From the NCBI GenBank assembly GCA_024305405.1, contig JAKNDB010000110.1, positions 1,612,001-1,676,000 of the forward strand: a stretch of 64,000 nucleotides of DNA, in the 5' to 3' direction. Below the pieces are notes generated by a model. The model made no database searches. It had not been told where the DNA came from and saw nothing but the letters and a program-made list of their open reading frames with translations. The stretch comes from Dirofilaria immitis. Lineage: Eukaryota > Nematoda > Chromadorea > Rhabditida > Onchocercidae. A program made the translations under genes and the position numbers. Below, in pieces: positions 13,301 through 26,398 of this stretch (within the stretch, counting starts at the first letter, position 1; every line of letters starts with the position of its first letter).

Positions 13301-16300
13301 TAATTGTTTGAATCCCGATTGGGCAACGAAAATACGTATTGCATATTATTTTGAAGAACAACAACGGCTACTTTTTGAAGTGTATGGAAATGAAACTTTG
13401 ATAGGGATATGATTGCTTTGAAAATGCTACAATAACTGCTATAAATATTATAATATTTAATTTTTTAAAAGCATTACAAGATTCATACAATTCGCTAAAC
13501 CAACGAGCTATCCCATTTTTTATAATCAATCAACTGAATGTACTTGCTCATGTTGAAATTCGAGAAATAATGGACCTGATTTGCGTGTGTTTAAGCATCA
13601 GCTGATTCGTTTAAGAAGAAAGCTATTATGGAAAATCTGGAAGTTTATATTTAAAAGAAAGTTCTTACAAAATATTGTACTTCAACTTCAATTCCTAACT
13701 CATTTCCATTTGTGAATTACCCAGAGAGAACGAACATTAAATTTTCAGATTCGATAAAGGACCTGGAAAAGAGAAAACACAACTTGGTTCGGCCTCCCTC
13801 TTGCTACATGAAATACTGGGATCAAAGTGCAACAGGAAAACGGTCAAATTATAGTAAGACCTTAGCGGACTTTCTGCAACTGTTATTATCCCAAGTTTTT
13901 TGAGCATATTATTTAAAACCGAAAATAAAAACAAACCTTTGGTTTTATTTCAAACTTATTGCTCTCCAAAACTTTGATATTTGTAATATTTTTTACTTCT
14001 TTTTTATTTTAAATCTTTTCCTGACATAAAGCAACTACAAATTTGTAATTTTTATAGTAAAGACGGAAAAAATTATGGAAACTTGATAGTGGCAGCTGAA
14101 GAAATGAGTAAGGGAAGGCAAGAATCAGTATATTTTGTATGCAGTGCAACGAAACTGGATAGGAAAGATTTTCTGGGCAAATGTGACCCATTTCTTAAAA
14201 TATCTCGGATCAATAAGGATAAAACGTAAGAGTTAAATTCCAGGTTCAATGTGACTAATATATAGTTGACACAAAAAAACTGCACTTTCTATCGTAAATT
14301 TCAATTATTATGAATAAGCTTAAGCACATCTTTTTAATCAAAGTAGTAACCATGACAATGAATACATTTTTGCCGACACGAAATAAATTTGTTTATTTCT
14401 ATGGCATATAAATACTTGCTTCGAAATGTGATGAATCTTTTGAAAGTATTTTCTCCATCCTGCTAATTGTCGAAGCACTTACCTTGTAGTATGTTGTTGA
14501 AATGAAATAAGAATGAAGGACAGTAATCTTAATAACAATTAAATATAAGGGGCAAAGCAAAAATTTATAGCACAATTCATTCAATTTTTGAAGGACTGAT
14601 TATTTGATTGATATATGATTAAGCGTTATAGTAAAGAACTGGAACCATTCTGTTAACTAATATCGGCTAAAGATTATTGCAATTTTTAATCATCAGGAAT
14701 TAATTAGCTGTTGCGACAGCTACGACAATGGATAACTAATTAATGATTAATGATCTTATTTTTGGTGCAAATTCAAATTTTGGAAGTGGTTTCAGAATTT
14801 CTTGTCTCTCCAGTTGTTGCATATAATTTCTTCTTCATACGTTAATATTTTGAACTTTTTTGTTTTGGCTGCTTATTATATTCTTCATCTTTACGAATAC
14901 TGTCTCTTTTAAAAAGAGTAAGCTTGAGTCTTCATTTCATTATACTTCACTACGTTATATATTATTAATGATCTATTTTAAATAAAAAGAAAAGAAATTA
15001 CTCCAATTTGTTTCTGTCTAATTCCATTCTTTAATTTTAAATAGATGCGACAAGCAGATCATCAATAAAAGACATAAAAGAGAAAATGCTTAATTAGCAA
15101 ATGATATATAATACAGCCAACCTATTTCAGAATAAATCTTAACACAAGGAAGTAAGCTTCAATAAGCTTCAACAATGAATAAGTGCAATTGTTCTTACAC
15201 CTACTAATAATCGAGACCATTGAGCCTTTATAAGTCATACATTAAATTAATGATCATATATTAATTTCTTATTATGAAATAAATTATTTATAAAAAATTT
15301 AAACCATTAGCAATTTATTCAATTTTAATAGGTTTTTTATTAACTTGAAAAAATCTCTAAGACATTAAAATTCTAGAGAAAATTTTCTTTTCTATCACTG
15401 ACATTGATGAGTCCCATGTTATGTAAAGTCTATAAGAATATATGGAGTTGTTTTTAATTTCTATGGTTTTTAAGTATTAGTTTCAGTATATATTAGATTT
15501 TTAAGTATTAATTTCAGTTCATTAAAAATTTTCAAAAGGAAAATAAGTTTTAACAAAATATTTGATTCCAATCGTTTGTTGTTATATAAATCCTCAAATT
15601 TTTGTTTACACTTTTTGTTCTATTTTTAATAAACAGTTATATATTTTTTTAATAAATAAGATTACTAAAATTATTTAGTACGACTATTTGTCTAATAAGT
15701 ATAGAATTCAGATGAAAAATTCAGATCAATTGATACTTGATAGATATTACGAATAGATGATTTATCTGAAATCATTTGACAAGTTTCTCTCCAAATTTTG
15801 TAAGTTATTCTGTCATATGATGTTAGATTCTTAATAACTGCGACAATTTTGGTTAAATTGAATGAGTGTTTAGATACCAGCTGGCATATCGTACTCGCTA
15901 CCATGAACAAAATTTGAATCCAAAATGGAAACCCTTTGAGATACACATTGATCAACTCTGCTATGGTGATAAAGATCGGTATGATATTTCAAACTTTTAA
16001 TTGCAAAATTTTTTTGCAAACATTTCTTTGATGAATTTAAAAAGAAAGAAAAGTTGCGCATTTTAATTTTAGGGAATTTCTTGTCGAGTGTTTTGACTGG
16101 GACAAAGATGGAAAGTAAGTTTTGACAACATTATTAGTATCATTTGTTACTTGAATTTCGAGTAATTTTTAAAAATTTCAGTTTCAAAAAATTTTAAATT
16201 ATCTTAAAATAATTTTAGCCATGATCTGGTGGGTAATTGTCGTACTACAGTTAACAGGCTGCTTAACAAAGAAGATATCACTTTGCCGGTTTGTTTACCG

Positions 16301-19300
16301 TGCTTATATATCAACGGATGTTATTTCGCTTCCTCAACATTTCTTTAAAAAAAGTTATTGGTATTATTCGCAGGACATCTGAAAATATCTAATTGAGATT
16401 ATACGATATATTGGTTTAGGCTTGATATTCTCGTCAAATTTTCGAAAATTCAATTTTGAATGTTTAGCAACATCGTATTTTTCATAACTCATTTTTAACA
16501 TTTTTTCGATAATCTATAGTATCATGATATTTCGTTTTCTGATTCTTTTTATGATAAGCTTTGCTGCTTATATATATAAATTTTCAATTTGGGCAATACC
16601 AAGTTGAAAACTTTCGTATATATATTTATTTTTAATATTTATTTTTAAATAAATCTTTTAACGGATTCGACATAGCAGAAATAATTTTATGTTTAAGTGA
16701 TTAATTCAAAGTTGCTTCAACAAATTCGTGGTTAAAAGAAGAAAAAGATTTGGGATGACATTCGGTAATCAAATTTTCTTTAGTTCTATAATTGATTTCA
16801 GCTGATCAATCAGAAAAAGATGAAGAAAAACAAAAATATGTTGATTCTGGACAACTTCACTTTCATAGAGTATATTGCTGGATGGACTACACTTTCCTTG
16901 ACTTTATAACCGGCGGGTAATAAATTTAATAGCGTTTTGAAAATTAATTTTAATATTTTTACACACATTTTATGCTTAGATGGTGGAAACAAACTGATCG
17001 AATTTAAACTGTGAAAGTTGAAATTTAGAATGTTTGTTTTTAACTCTAAGAGTTTCCTGATTTTAATTTGATATTTTAGAACTTGGCTAACTCAGTGTAT
17101 GTAATCAATATTTAAAAAAAAAAGAATAGAACTCGTAAAAGCTTACTTCAAAAATGGCACAGAATTTTCAGAACTGAGCTCGAATTTACGGTGGCAATTG
17201 ATTTTACAAAGTCAAATTTACCGTCAGGTAATATGGCATCATTGCATCACGTCGATGATGAAAGTTCCAGTCAGTATGAAATTGCTATTCAAGCAATTGC
17301 TGAAATTTGTCAGTACTATAACAATAGCCAACTGTTTTATGCTTATGGTTTTGGTGCCCGTTTACCTGGCGATAATCGCGTCAATTTCCATTTTCCTTTG
17401 GTATTTTTTCTCAGTGATATATTGCTTCATCAGATATAAAATATTAGAGGTTCAGATCATTTTTTTAAAGTTTAGTTTTTTTCTCAAGAAAAAGGGCATG
17501 AATAATATTTAGATAACAGATAACCGAAACCAACTAATGTTATGCAGTTTTAAGAAAACATCCAATTTACTTTTACTTCGTGTTTTTGCTTGATCAAAAA
17601 CGAGTGAAAAAACATATAACGCTATGATTTCTTAGCTAAAATTTAATTGCCCTCACGTAAATTAGGTACTTTTATTTTTAAGTTAAATTTAAATGGTTTC
17701 AAGTGAAGAATGTTTTGCGAAATGCAAAACTTTTACAGTTTGTATTAATCAATCGAAAATATCTCGCTTAACAACGCTGTTAAAAAAATACTGAATAGTT
17801 AGAAAAAATTTGAACAAATATTGGAAATGAAGATTAAAGACCAAATTAACTGATTAAGTTAGTTTGCATTAAAAAGTTGTAGTATGGTAATATCAAATTG
17901 GTGATTATCACAATGGGATATGATAAACGTAGAATAGTAAATAAATATATGCAGAATTATAGAAAGCAATGAAATGAAAGAAATGAATTTATTAGTGTTA
18001 ACAGTATGATCAAGTGAAAGGAAGATTTAAGAAAAGGAAAGTAATGTTGTGAACAAATAATTTAGAATCTAACTACGAATAGCCCTGAATGTATCGGAAT
18101 GAATGGCCTATTAGATGCATATCGTGATGCTTTAAACAGAATAGAACTGGCTGGGCCAACAGAATTTGGGCCAACATTACGGCATGCAGCACGACAAGCA
18201 GCTTCATTACCTTCAGATGGTAGCAGATATTCCGTTCTTTTGATAATCACTGACGGCGTTATCAACGACATGACTAGAGCGAAAGAAGAAATTGTAAAGG
18301 TATCATTAATTTCTTTTTCTTGACAGAAAACTTTCATAACTATCAAAAGCAGAAGTTTGATGAATTTTATTTGTAACGACTATTGCTTCTTCTGGTAATA
18401 TAATTCCTGAAAAAGTAATGGTAAATGACTTAGTAAAATTGTCATGATAAGTCCACTAATTTCGTCCTCTGATTTTTAATTGACTTCGTCCTCTGATTTT
18501 TTAATAAATCACTAACTTCGTTCTCTGATTTTTTAACAAATCACTTTTTATTCAGCATCATAATAAATGATAAGCGATTATTTAAGGCATCATCATTGCC
18601 ATTATCCATAATAATTGTTGGCGTTGGTTATGACAGTTTCGGTGAAATGAAAGTTCTAGATTCCGATCGACACATGTTGCAAGTCAATGGTAAATATGCA
18701 AAGCGTGATATTGTTCAGGTAATGACAAAGTCTCTCTTTTCTTTCACTTGATTACATATTTATTATTTCCTCAAAATTTTTCATTAATATAATATAAATA
18801 TTATGACAAGAAAAATGATTCGATATTGTTCAAGTATGTCGGAAATGAAAATATTTTGAAAAAAATATATTTATAGTGAAAATATGCGACGCTTTCGCCT
18901 CATTCTATGCTTTTAGAAAGTTATTATGACTACGAATAAATTGTTTTTTCTTACAGTTTGTACAGCTTCGAGAATTTCTACCACCTCATCGTATCTTAAC
19001 AGATGATGATTTAATCGAAGCCAAGTATCGTCTAGCTAAAGAAGTTCTGCAAGAAGTAAGGTGATTCATCTAATCGAAACATGATTTGCGTTTGTCTGCT
19101 TGAGGGAATTATAAAGACCTAATCCAAAATTTATGCACCTAGTAAAAATTTTCGGAAAGACTATGCTTTCAATAGTAACTCTACATTTTTCCTTTATTGA
19201 ATATATTTTAAATGAAATGAATTTCTTGCTTATTTTCAATAATTCGACTCCTACAAGATTTAACGCCACTAATTCATTTTTTTAGGTACCTGCACAGTTG

Positions 19301-21397
19301 ACAAGTTATATGAAATCAAAAGGAATATTCCCAAGACAGATTTGTCCCATTTCATGTGTTGATGACCAAAAACCGATTACAGTGGAACAAAGATATTCAA
19401 GTATGATAATTTTTAAAAATAATTTCAAGTTTTTTGTAAAGTAATATACCATTTTATTAGTCACTAAAAATCACTGGCACTTTGTAAGAAGTTAGTTAAA
19501 GAATGAAAAGAAAGAAATAGAAATAGATCAGCAAAGTTTGTTGAAGTGAAATGAAAGGTAAAGTTACCAAAATAAACGCATAAAGTGAGATGCGTCGAGA
19601 TCGAAACTTATTATTCTGAATGAACGAAAAAGACACTTTTTTGAGAAATTCTGAATAAAATAATTCTATCGCATAGATTATTTATCTATTGACTTACAAT
19701 TATCAGTAATAATTCGAATAAACACAAATTGAAAATTTAAAAACGGATGGATATATTTGAGATTTGCAAACAACATCGCGAACAAGAAGACGTATGTTAC
19801 CAGCAGTGCCATGTGAAGAAGTACAAAATATGCATATTAATCCAACCAGGTCTGCCTAAGAACTTTTTAGCTCATTATTAATCTAGCAGTTAGTCTTCCT
19901 GTGATCACTTTTAGGACCAATACTTGTTGTACTTTACTTTGTCCAACTCTAGAGTCGTCTGTAATTACTTCAGTTTTTCTTATCTTCATTTGATCAGATA
20001 AGCGATAGAACCCAAATAATAATTACCTTTTTTCCTTAAAATGCTGATAAAATCTACAAATTTGATCATGTAAGTCTATAATTGCATCAACAAATGTCTG
20101 AATTGTTGGATTATTGACTGTGTACATAATTCGTTATGAAAATATGTTTGTGTAAATTATTTTTGGATATTAAGTGTAATATATTCTTAAAATTCAGCAA
20201 GTTTTTTTATTGTTAATATTGAGCATTTGCCAAATTGAATTGACTATGCTACAAAACCACCTACTGCTTTCGCAGCTTTAAATATTGCTTTGAGATGAAA
20301 AAGCAATGCTTGCATATTTCATAGATTTTTTTCCTTGAATTTTTTCACATTTCTTGAATGATGCAGTGCTTTTCGCTATAGTAAAAAATTTGAAAAGCTA
20401 ACAAATTTTACTAATACTTTGTTGCGTCCGTGCAATTCTTAAATAATTTTTTCTAACCTTTTATTGTCTCAGTTATTTCATATTTCATCCAATTTAAATT
20501 GCTAATTTAAATTGTTTAAACTACTAATCAATGTGACTCGCTGTTCATTACTTTCGCTGAAAATGACTGTATCTTATAACAGTTAAAGCTATTGTGCCCC
20601 TTCTTATAAATAAAGTATTTCAACCTTCTCACTTTTTTGTATTACATTTATTCCATTCATTAAATCGGTATCAGAATCTGTCAGATTTTAAATTTCCGAT
20701 ATATCATCCTTCTCAATTTATAATAAAAGATATCTTCAAATGAACAAACATGTTTTGATACTCAACTTGATGCAATTCCAAAATATAAAATATAATTTCG
20801 AGAATCAAATGAGAAGAATGACGATTTAAAATAAATAAAGTGCATAAAATATAGTGAGGACATCCGTCCCAGGCGTTTTTTATATCTCATTGTTTTGCGA
20901 CATCCTGCGCATCACATATAACTCATAACTATAGAATTCTGGATTATTCGATACTGTTAAATATCAAAAGAAAATTAAGGCTATCATTTGAACCTATCAT
21001 ATGAAAGATCGAATTAATAAAGAATATTCAACTCAGAAGAGGTTCAAAACATTGAAACAGAACTAAATTGAAAGAAAAACTTTATTGAGGGATGAAAATT
21101 ATATGAATCTTAATAAAATAACAAAAATTAATTTTAAAAAAGGCTAGAAAGTTGAGTAGGAACTGAATTACTAAAAGGCTGACAATTTATCTGAAGTGCG
21201 ATCCAAAATTACTTGATTTTTAAGTTTTTGTTCTGAGAAATTTGAAGGAAAAATTTTTCATTTATTTTATTTTTGATTTCAGAAAATTTAGCTTGGATAA
21301 TACGTCAGAATATTTGATACGTGAATCGAATGAGCGATTATATATGGTGGTTAGCAAAGATTTAAGAAGAGAGATTGAAAAGTTACGTCATATTTGA
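10382..21397 (+). CDS. Copine (C2-C2-vWA), nra-1/gem-4-like
   Basis: Calcium-dependent phospholipid-binding protein. Copines move to membranes through two C2 domains and bind partners through a C-terminal vWA domain. Proposed exons: 10382-10434, 12656-12739, 12930-13040, 13293-13381, 13749-13853, 14058-14225, 15874-15978, 16073-16114, 16219-16292, 16802-16916, 17172-17400, 18066-18299, 18587-18718, 18957-19055, 19286-19400, 19762-19849, 21283-21397. All phases join, giving about 652 residues, normal to slightly long for the family, once one missing base in exon 3 is allowed. C2A is about residues 36-150, C2B 155-275, vWA 318-545. The MIDAS motif DFTKS is present, as are C2 loop motifs (SDPF, CDPF, DWDKDGNHD). 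Exon 1 (MTPPIMDPQTLD...) is the least certain; an alternative start is ATG 12681 in exon 2, 25 bases after an acceptor. The exon 9 donor (gtttac) is weak. C. elegans has two full-length copines, nra-1 and gem-4; I cannot say which this matches. Confidence 0.93.
10898..10916. repeat. (TA)n microsatellite
   Basis: Simple TA repeat in the first copine intron. Confidence 0.9.
11288..11316. repeat. Perfect 13-bp inverted repeat (hairpin)
   Basis: Arms tattggcaaatgt and acatttgccaata flank a 3-base loop (atg). It lies in the first copine intron. Seen directly; function unknown. Confidence 0.9.
12930..14225 (+). other. Copine C2A and start of C2B exons, with one-base frame break
   Basis: Exon 12930-13040 reads DIKDVDTDSYSDPF, then the frame must shift by one base to continue IVSEANAGLVRCRTWKEIG up to the donor at 13041. 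The break falls in the T-run 12969-12972 (four Ts; five would restore Phe-Cys). As written the frame meets TAA at once. Next come 13293-13381 (VINNCLNPDWATKIR...), 13749-13853 (FDKGPGKEKTQLGSASLLL...) and 14058-14225 (C2B start, with KLDRKDFLGKCDPFLKI). All splice junctions are in phase and complete a normal C2A fold, so the gene is probably functional. Confidence 0.9.
17172..19055 (+). other. Copine vWA domain exons
   Basis: Four exons (17172-17400, 18066-18299, 18587-18718, 18957-19055) encode the copine-type vWA domain. Visible landmarks are TVAIDFTKSN (MIDAS DxTxS), ICQYYNNSQLFYAYGFGARL, AGPTEFGPTLRHAAR, SVLLIITDGVIND (MIDAS aspartate), SIIIVGVGYDSFGEM and DIVQFVQLREF. All key metal-site residues appear intact. 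These regions are the family signature and make the copine assignment secure. Confidence 0.96.
18454..18545. repeat. Three-copy tandem repeat in a copine intron
   Basis: Three near-identical copies of a unit of about 30 bases built on acttcgtcctctgatttttt, spanning roughly 18454-18545 between the third and second exons of the vWA domain, just before the acceptor of exon 18587. Seen directly. Confidence 0.85.
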
Positions 21398-22401
21398 AGA
21401 ACTTAACACCCTTTTTCGATAGAATCATTAGCCAGAATTAATATTAGCAGAGCTTTTCATATTATAAGTGCCTTATTACCAACATAGTAAGGGCGAGAAT
21501 AATCATCATATTTCAATCAGACTGGTAGTGAAATGCAGTCAGTTTTGTAGTAGTGACTACTAGCAATATTTTTATTTTTGAACTAATTGCACTAGAAAAG
21601 AATTATTATTTAAGACTCTTAATTGTGATTTGACCAAATCACTATTTATCTTATAATAAATGTGATAACTCAACGATTTGAATAATAATGTATTCAGGAT
21701 AAAAAGATGAAGTAAAACTGTGTTTGACCTCATTTCTGAAGAGAGATGATTTCAGTCCAGACAATCATTATGAAAGAAAAAGAACTTTAGAATACCTCTA
21801 GCAAGCGATCATATTTACCTTCAATAATTCCTTTAAAATTGGAAACAGTGTCAGAAAGTGAATAAATTTACCAGAAATACCAGTAAATATTTCAGCGACA
21901 TAAAAAGTTTGGTATGAATGAGAGGAAAACTTCTGAATTTTACGAGTCATAAAAAGTAGTTTTATTCTCATTAGACAGCTCATTCATAACCAAGTATGGC
22001 AATAGTCTCTTAGTGACTTATGAGTTTGTAGTACGCTTTTATTTCAGAAACTCTTCCATAATGTTGTACACCAGTGATTTCACTAGATAAAGACCGAGAA
22101 AATGAATCAAACGATCAACAACATGATATATTCTTATTTTGGCTGTTCCTTAGCAACTAATTGTTAATTCATTACATTGTTTAAAAATATCCTTTTAAAT
22201 TTACAAGTGAAAGCATGTTTATTAATTAATTTAAAAACGAATAACTTTTGCAATTTCCTTTCTCTTTTCTCTTCTACTAATTCCATAATTCAGAAGCAAG
22301 CTTAAAGTCTTAAATTTATACAAAGTCTCATATAGTTCATTTGTTTTAACTTTCACTTTTTCAGGTGCGTTAGTCGGATGATAGACAACGAAACTACTGC
22401 G

Positions 22402-22487
<86 letters not shown>

Positions 22488-23371
22488 AAATCCTTTTCAC
22501 TTTTTCCTCATCTATAAGGGCAACATTCTGCATAAACGTAGTTCACCTCTGTTATTTTTACGTAATGACATTCGGAAACTTTTGACATCTGTTAATCGAT
22601 CGCAATAAGGCATTTCTAAATGGTGAGAGTAACAAAATTACAAATTATTGATATCATGGGTGACACAATACATTCTCCTGTCAGCTTGATTGTGTGATAG
22701 ATGTAGTTGTGTACCAGCTTTTGGAAAAAACTGTGAATTGTTTAATTGTTCTCTTAAAGCTGAGTGCTGTTGTTAAGCTCTCATCATTTATTTGATTCAT
22801 TCGGAATTTGCCAGCTAGCTTGTTTAAAATGTGCAGAAAACTATTTTAAGTTTTATTTCCATGCATTGCGATTACTTGACTTACTTTTATTTATAAATTA
22901 TTGAGTGGCAATATGATTAAAAATATAAATTTGTTCTAATTTACTTATGTGAAAATCATGACCTGTTGCAGTGATGTATTGAAAGTGAAGGGAATTATAA
23001 AGGTAATATATTCTGGAAACTTTGTAGTCAAATATAAAATGAGTTCTCTCATTCTGAAGGCAAATTTTCTTCACAAACTATTTTGGAGAAAGAGATTCAT
23101 GAAAAGTAATCCTGGTTTCTTTAATTCTAAATATACGACTCATCCATTCGGAAGGATTTATATTATTGTAGCAGGGTAGATGCAATATCAGTCTTCTACT
23201 AGTATTAAATTTCTTTTTTGCAACTAGTAAAAAAATGGTCCCTTTATAATTTAAAATTTATCTCATTTGCCTGAAGCAAAGCGCGAAAAATGTAATCTTA
23301 TGATACTTCGAACATTTTATTTAATATAATTTATTTATTATATCTATCGATAATCATTTGGTAGCGGTAAT
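21398..23371. other. Copine 3' flank and intergenic DNA
   Basis: AATAAA at 21655-21660 is a candidate polyadenylation signal for the copine. Otherwise AT-rich, with a long GT tract. Frames at 22378-22608 and 22949-23179 show no protein features; the first is created by the GT repeat. Confidence 0.5.
22404..22486. repeat. (GT)n microsatellite, about 41 units
   Basis: Long uninterrupted gt repeat seen directly; probably polymorphic. Confidence 0.97.
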
Positions 23372-23616
23372 CCTCAATGATTGGAATCGCGAATAGCAAT
23401 TATTTTCCGTATACAAAAATCCCTAATTAATGTGAATCATCAGTTTACGTTGATTACGTCTCTGCCCTTTGTACACCGTTGTGCACATACACTATCGCTG
23501 CCCGTAACTGAGTACTTTTCGAGATTTTTGGTGGAAACTGCTTCAATCACAATGGCTTGAACCGAGCAAAAATTGTAACAAAATTTCCATAGGTGAGCCT
23601 GTGAAAGGATCATTAT
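23372..23616 (+). pseudogene. Degenerate 3' end of 18S rRNA gene
   Basis: The sequence follows the last part of eukaryotic small-subunit rRNA in order and on one strand: gcaattattttccg, catcagtttacgttgattacg, ctgccctttgtacac, tcgctgcccg...actgagtac, tttcgaga, ggcttgaaccgagcaaaa, gtaacaaaatttcc, aggtgagcctgtgaaaggatcatta. The last block is the universal 18S end just before ITS1. Many substitutions hit universally conserved bases (for example the gtacacaccgcccgtc region carries an insertion), and the tip of helix 44 is missing, so it cannot be a working rRNA. The 5' limit is approximate; I see no clear 18S further upstream and no 5.8S or 28S after it. It is a dispersed rDNA fragment. Confidence 0.88.
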
Positions 23617-25740
23617 CGGGTTTCAACAAAAACACAATATGTAATGATAAATTATTATCCACATATTCATTATTTTTACTATTATATTAATCACATTTGA
23701 TTTATCAAATAAGCGCTGAAAAAGAATTAAAAATGATGTTAATAGATGAATGGTAACAATAGTTACTGTTAGCAAATCCGAAGCAAGTTTCTTTCAGTAT
23801 TCTGATTCAATAATTCAAATCGTTGTTTTCTAATGTATTGATTTATGTGTATAATACACAGTACATAACATTGCTCGAATTCTTATTTTACCACGATTAA
23901 ACTCCATGTATACGATTATGAACAAATGAAGTGACTGTGTCTGCAATTAATTCATTCATGACTGTACTTGTTTTAGTATACCCTGCTTTTTCTGCTTGTT
24001 GTGTATCTTTCTTATATTCTCTATACATCTATCTGTATATATAAACTCTTTCAGGAGAGATCTGTTAGCGCTTTGGTGACTTCCTCGATCGACCAACCAA
24101 CATCATCCTACTCTTGTGGCTTTAGTTCTTATCTTTTTAATTCTTATATTTACTTACATTTATCGTGCTACTCTACAGTGTCAATTCGACATTGATCCCG
24201 TCTTGTATTTTGTTGTCTGGAATAAACAGTTCTGTCAAATCGCTCAGTAACAACTTTCGCAACAGCGATACGATGGAATATTTGTATGAATAAGTGATAA
24301 TATTCTTTGATTGCTATATTTTACTTAAGTTATCGTTTAACCGTCGATAACAATGCAGATGAAGCGATAACTGATTTATGATTTTATTATAGTTAATTAA
24401 GCATTTTTAACTAGTAAGCTACCAACAAATAATACGCACACGAATCCAGACAATATATATTTTGATCAATAAATTGACTGATTTATAATCTTGGCTATAA
24501 GAACTGTAATTCGAAATGTAATTCCCCGTAAGCTATTCGAACTGTAAAGAATTGTAATTCCCCGCAAAGAGCAGCCATTTATAAACTAATTGTCATTGTC
24601 TTTATTATTCCAAAAAAATTTTACAGTCATTTCTTACATCTGTCACTTCATTATCCATGGTAAAACTAAAGATCAAGTAATTTCCCTTCCTATGAATCAT
24701 CTCAAGACAAATTGTAAAATTATAATCGCTTATCTAAATTTATCCTATGTCCAGAGTTTCTTGTTTCAGTCAATCGTACATTGAATATTTGTTGCACCGC
24801 CCAATTAAGGAAGTATATATATATGGCAACTTTTTATCAAGAGTGGGCTTCGTTTTTATCCAATTTGGATCATCGTCTAGCTATATTCACTTTTTACCCA
24901 TTACTCCTTTTCATCGATATTTGATTCTATTGTTTGCATTCCAATTGCATAAAATAAAGCGTCTTTTAATTATCCAATTTTGAACGCAAATCAAAACGGT
25001 GACACTACAATCACCAACCAAAGAATACCTTATCCTAAATGACACAAACTCTGACGTCACATCCACACCAAAGACTCAAACAACAATTATAACAACGATT
25101 TCACCTACTTCAAGTCACATCAAACCAAATTTTGTTAAAAACAACAATACTTCCACAACACTAGCTGCGATCATGTACTATTTTTGCCTTTATCGAAAAA
25201 ATCGTAATAAAGTTCACTCTACAAAAAGTATGATAAAATTAGCTGAGCTATCATTGAATTATTAGGATACTGTGAACTGATATGAATACTGAACAGTGTT
25301 CTTGACGGAAAGAAAAAGTTTTCGCTTTTACTCTGCTGTATAAGCTATTATCTTTTAATAGTGCCAAAACGAGTAGATTTTATGTATGTTTACCAAAAAT
25401 TTTTAATTTCCAGCGATATTTTAATGTTAATACTTAGATCACTAAAACCGATTCATGACAATTACTCACTCTAATTCCTGAAAATCTAATTGGTGAATAG
25501 ATTGATCGATTAATACTGTAAATCTCTGAATTCATGTACATCGAGTCATTTGTTATGGAACATGAAATATATGATGATGTCATGACGATAAAAAATTTTC
25601 CGTAAAATATTAAAAAGATTGAAGCTGAGAAAAAAATTAAAAGTCGGAAATTACAATTAACAATTTTCCGAGAGTTGATATATTTTCCCATTTTTAAGCA
25701 ATATCTCACTTCGCTATATCCCTTTACATTCGATAGGAAA
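23617..25740. other. Intergenic DNA with minor repeats
   Basis: AT-rich. Near 24504-24566 a short motif (tgtaattcccc) occurs twice in a tandem-like arrangement. One coding candidate is listed separately (24999-25265); the other frames here look compositional. Confidence 0.5.
24999..25265 (+). CDS. Thr-rich hypothetical ORF
   Basis: An 88-codon frame from ATG 24999. The first half is very rich in Thr/Ser (TSTPKTQTTIITTISPTSS), mucin-like. It is followed by a short hydrophobic patch (LAAIMYYFCLY), then a basic stretch (RKNRNK) and a tail. That order resembles a short type I membrane protein, but there is no signal peptide and the hydrophobic patch is shorter than a usual membrane span. No recognised family. 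It could be a 3' exon or chance. Confidence 0.25.
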   Translation: MTLQSPTKEYLILNDTNSDVTSTPKTQTTIITTISPTSSHIKPNFVKNNNTSTTLAAIMYYFCLYRKNRNKVHSTKSMIKLAELSLNY

Positions 25741-26311
25741 ACACGTGTATGAACTATAACCTGAATCAGATGTATGATAGCCTCAGGCTTAGCATGCTAT
25801 ATTAACGATAGGTAAGAAGGATACAATGTTGGGTCAATAATGGATGGGGAACAGAATTACAAGAAGGGGAGACTTAAATAGATGTTGTTCTCCAAATAAA
25901 ACTGATTTTCGATATTAATTGGATAGACGTTTTGTTTAGGTTTGTAAGGATTGTGTTTAGTGGAAGAGTGAAGAATTTTCGTCTTTATTTGAATTTGATA
26001 GCAACGAAGTTTCTCCTTAATTGAACTGAATCGTTGATTTAAGTTATCACTATTTATTGTAGTGATGATGAGTTGCCAGATGACTGTTGGTTGCGTAAAG
26101 GAATAAACGGTTTATTTTATTAAAACCTATGCTGTACACATGATGATTTTATTCTTTTCGACAGAGCGTAAAAACATAAAGTGTGGGGTTCATCTATAAC
26201 AGAGAAAATTTATTAGAATAATATGTTCTATTTTGTATAAAATGGGTGTTTTCTATTGTTAGCTATTTTGTTAACATTAGTTCTTACATAAGTTTTAAAT
26301 TGACTATATTG

Positions 26312-26398
26312 CAGTGAGGAAGATAAAGCTCGAGTACTGATTTCAGGTAGGGGGTCAAACATGCAGGCCCTGATAAAAGCAGGCATAGACAATTCGAT
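26312..26398 (+). pseudogene. purN-like fragment (bacterial GAR formyltransferase N-terminus)
   Basis: Phosphoribosylglycinamide formyltransferase transfers a formyl group in purine synthesis. In frame, ARVLISGRGSNMQALIKAG matches the N-terminal PurN signature VLISGxGSNxQALI, in the form usual for alphaproteobacteria. Reading back with one extra G near 26331 gives GTG AGG AAG ATA AAG CTC, an N-terminus of the expected bacterial length (MRKIKL-GVLISG...) with a GTG start. The frame ends in a stop at 26407-26409, and I cannot follow the rest of the enzyme downstream. The fragment lies in sequence richer in G+C than its flanks. It is therefore a broken fragment. A Wolbachia origin (nuclear insertion) is inference; a relic of a eukaryotic GART gene is the alternative. 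Confidence 0.6.

Noticed and set aside
17080..17096. Possible 17-base micro-exon in the copine
   Set aside because: Splicing 16916 directly to 17172 gives the conserved GGTELEFTVAIDF sequence in phase; the micro-exon would break it.
22378..22608. 76-codon frame with Cys-Val repeats
   Set aside because: Created by the GT microsatellite.
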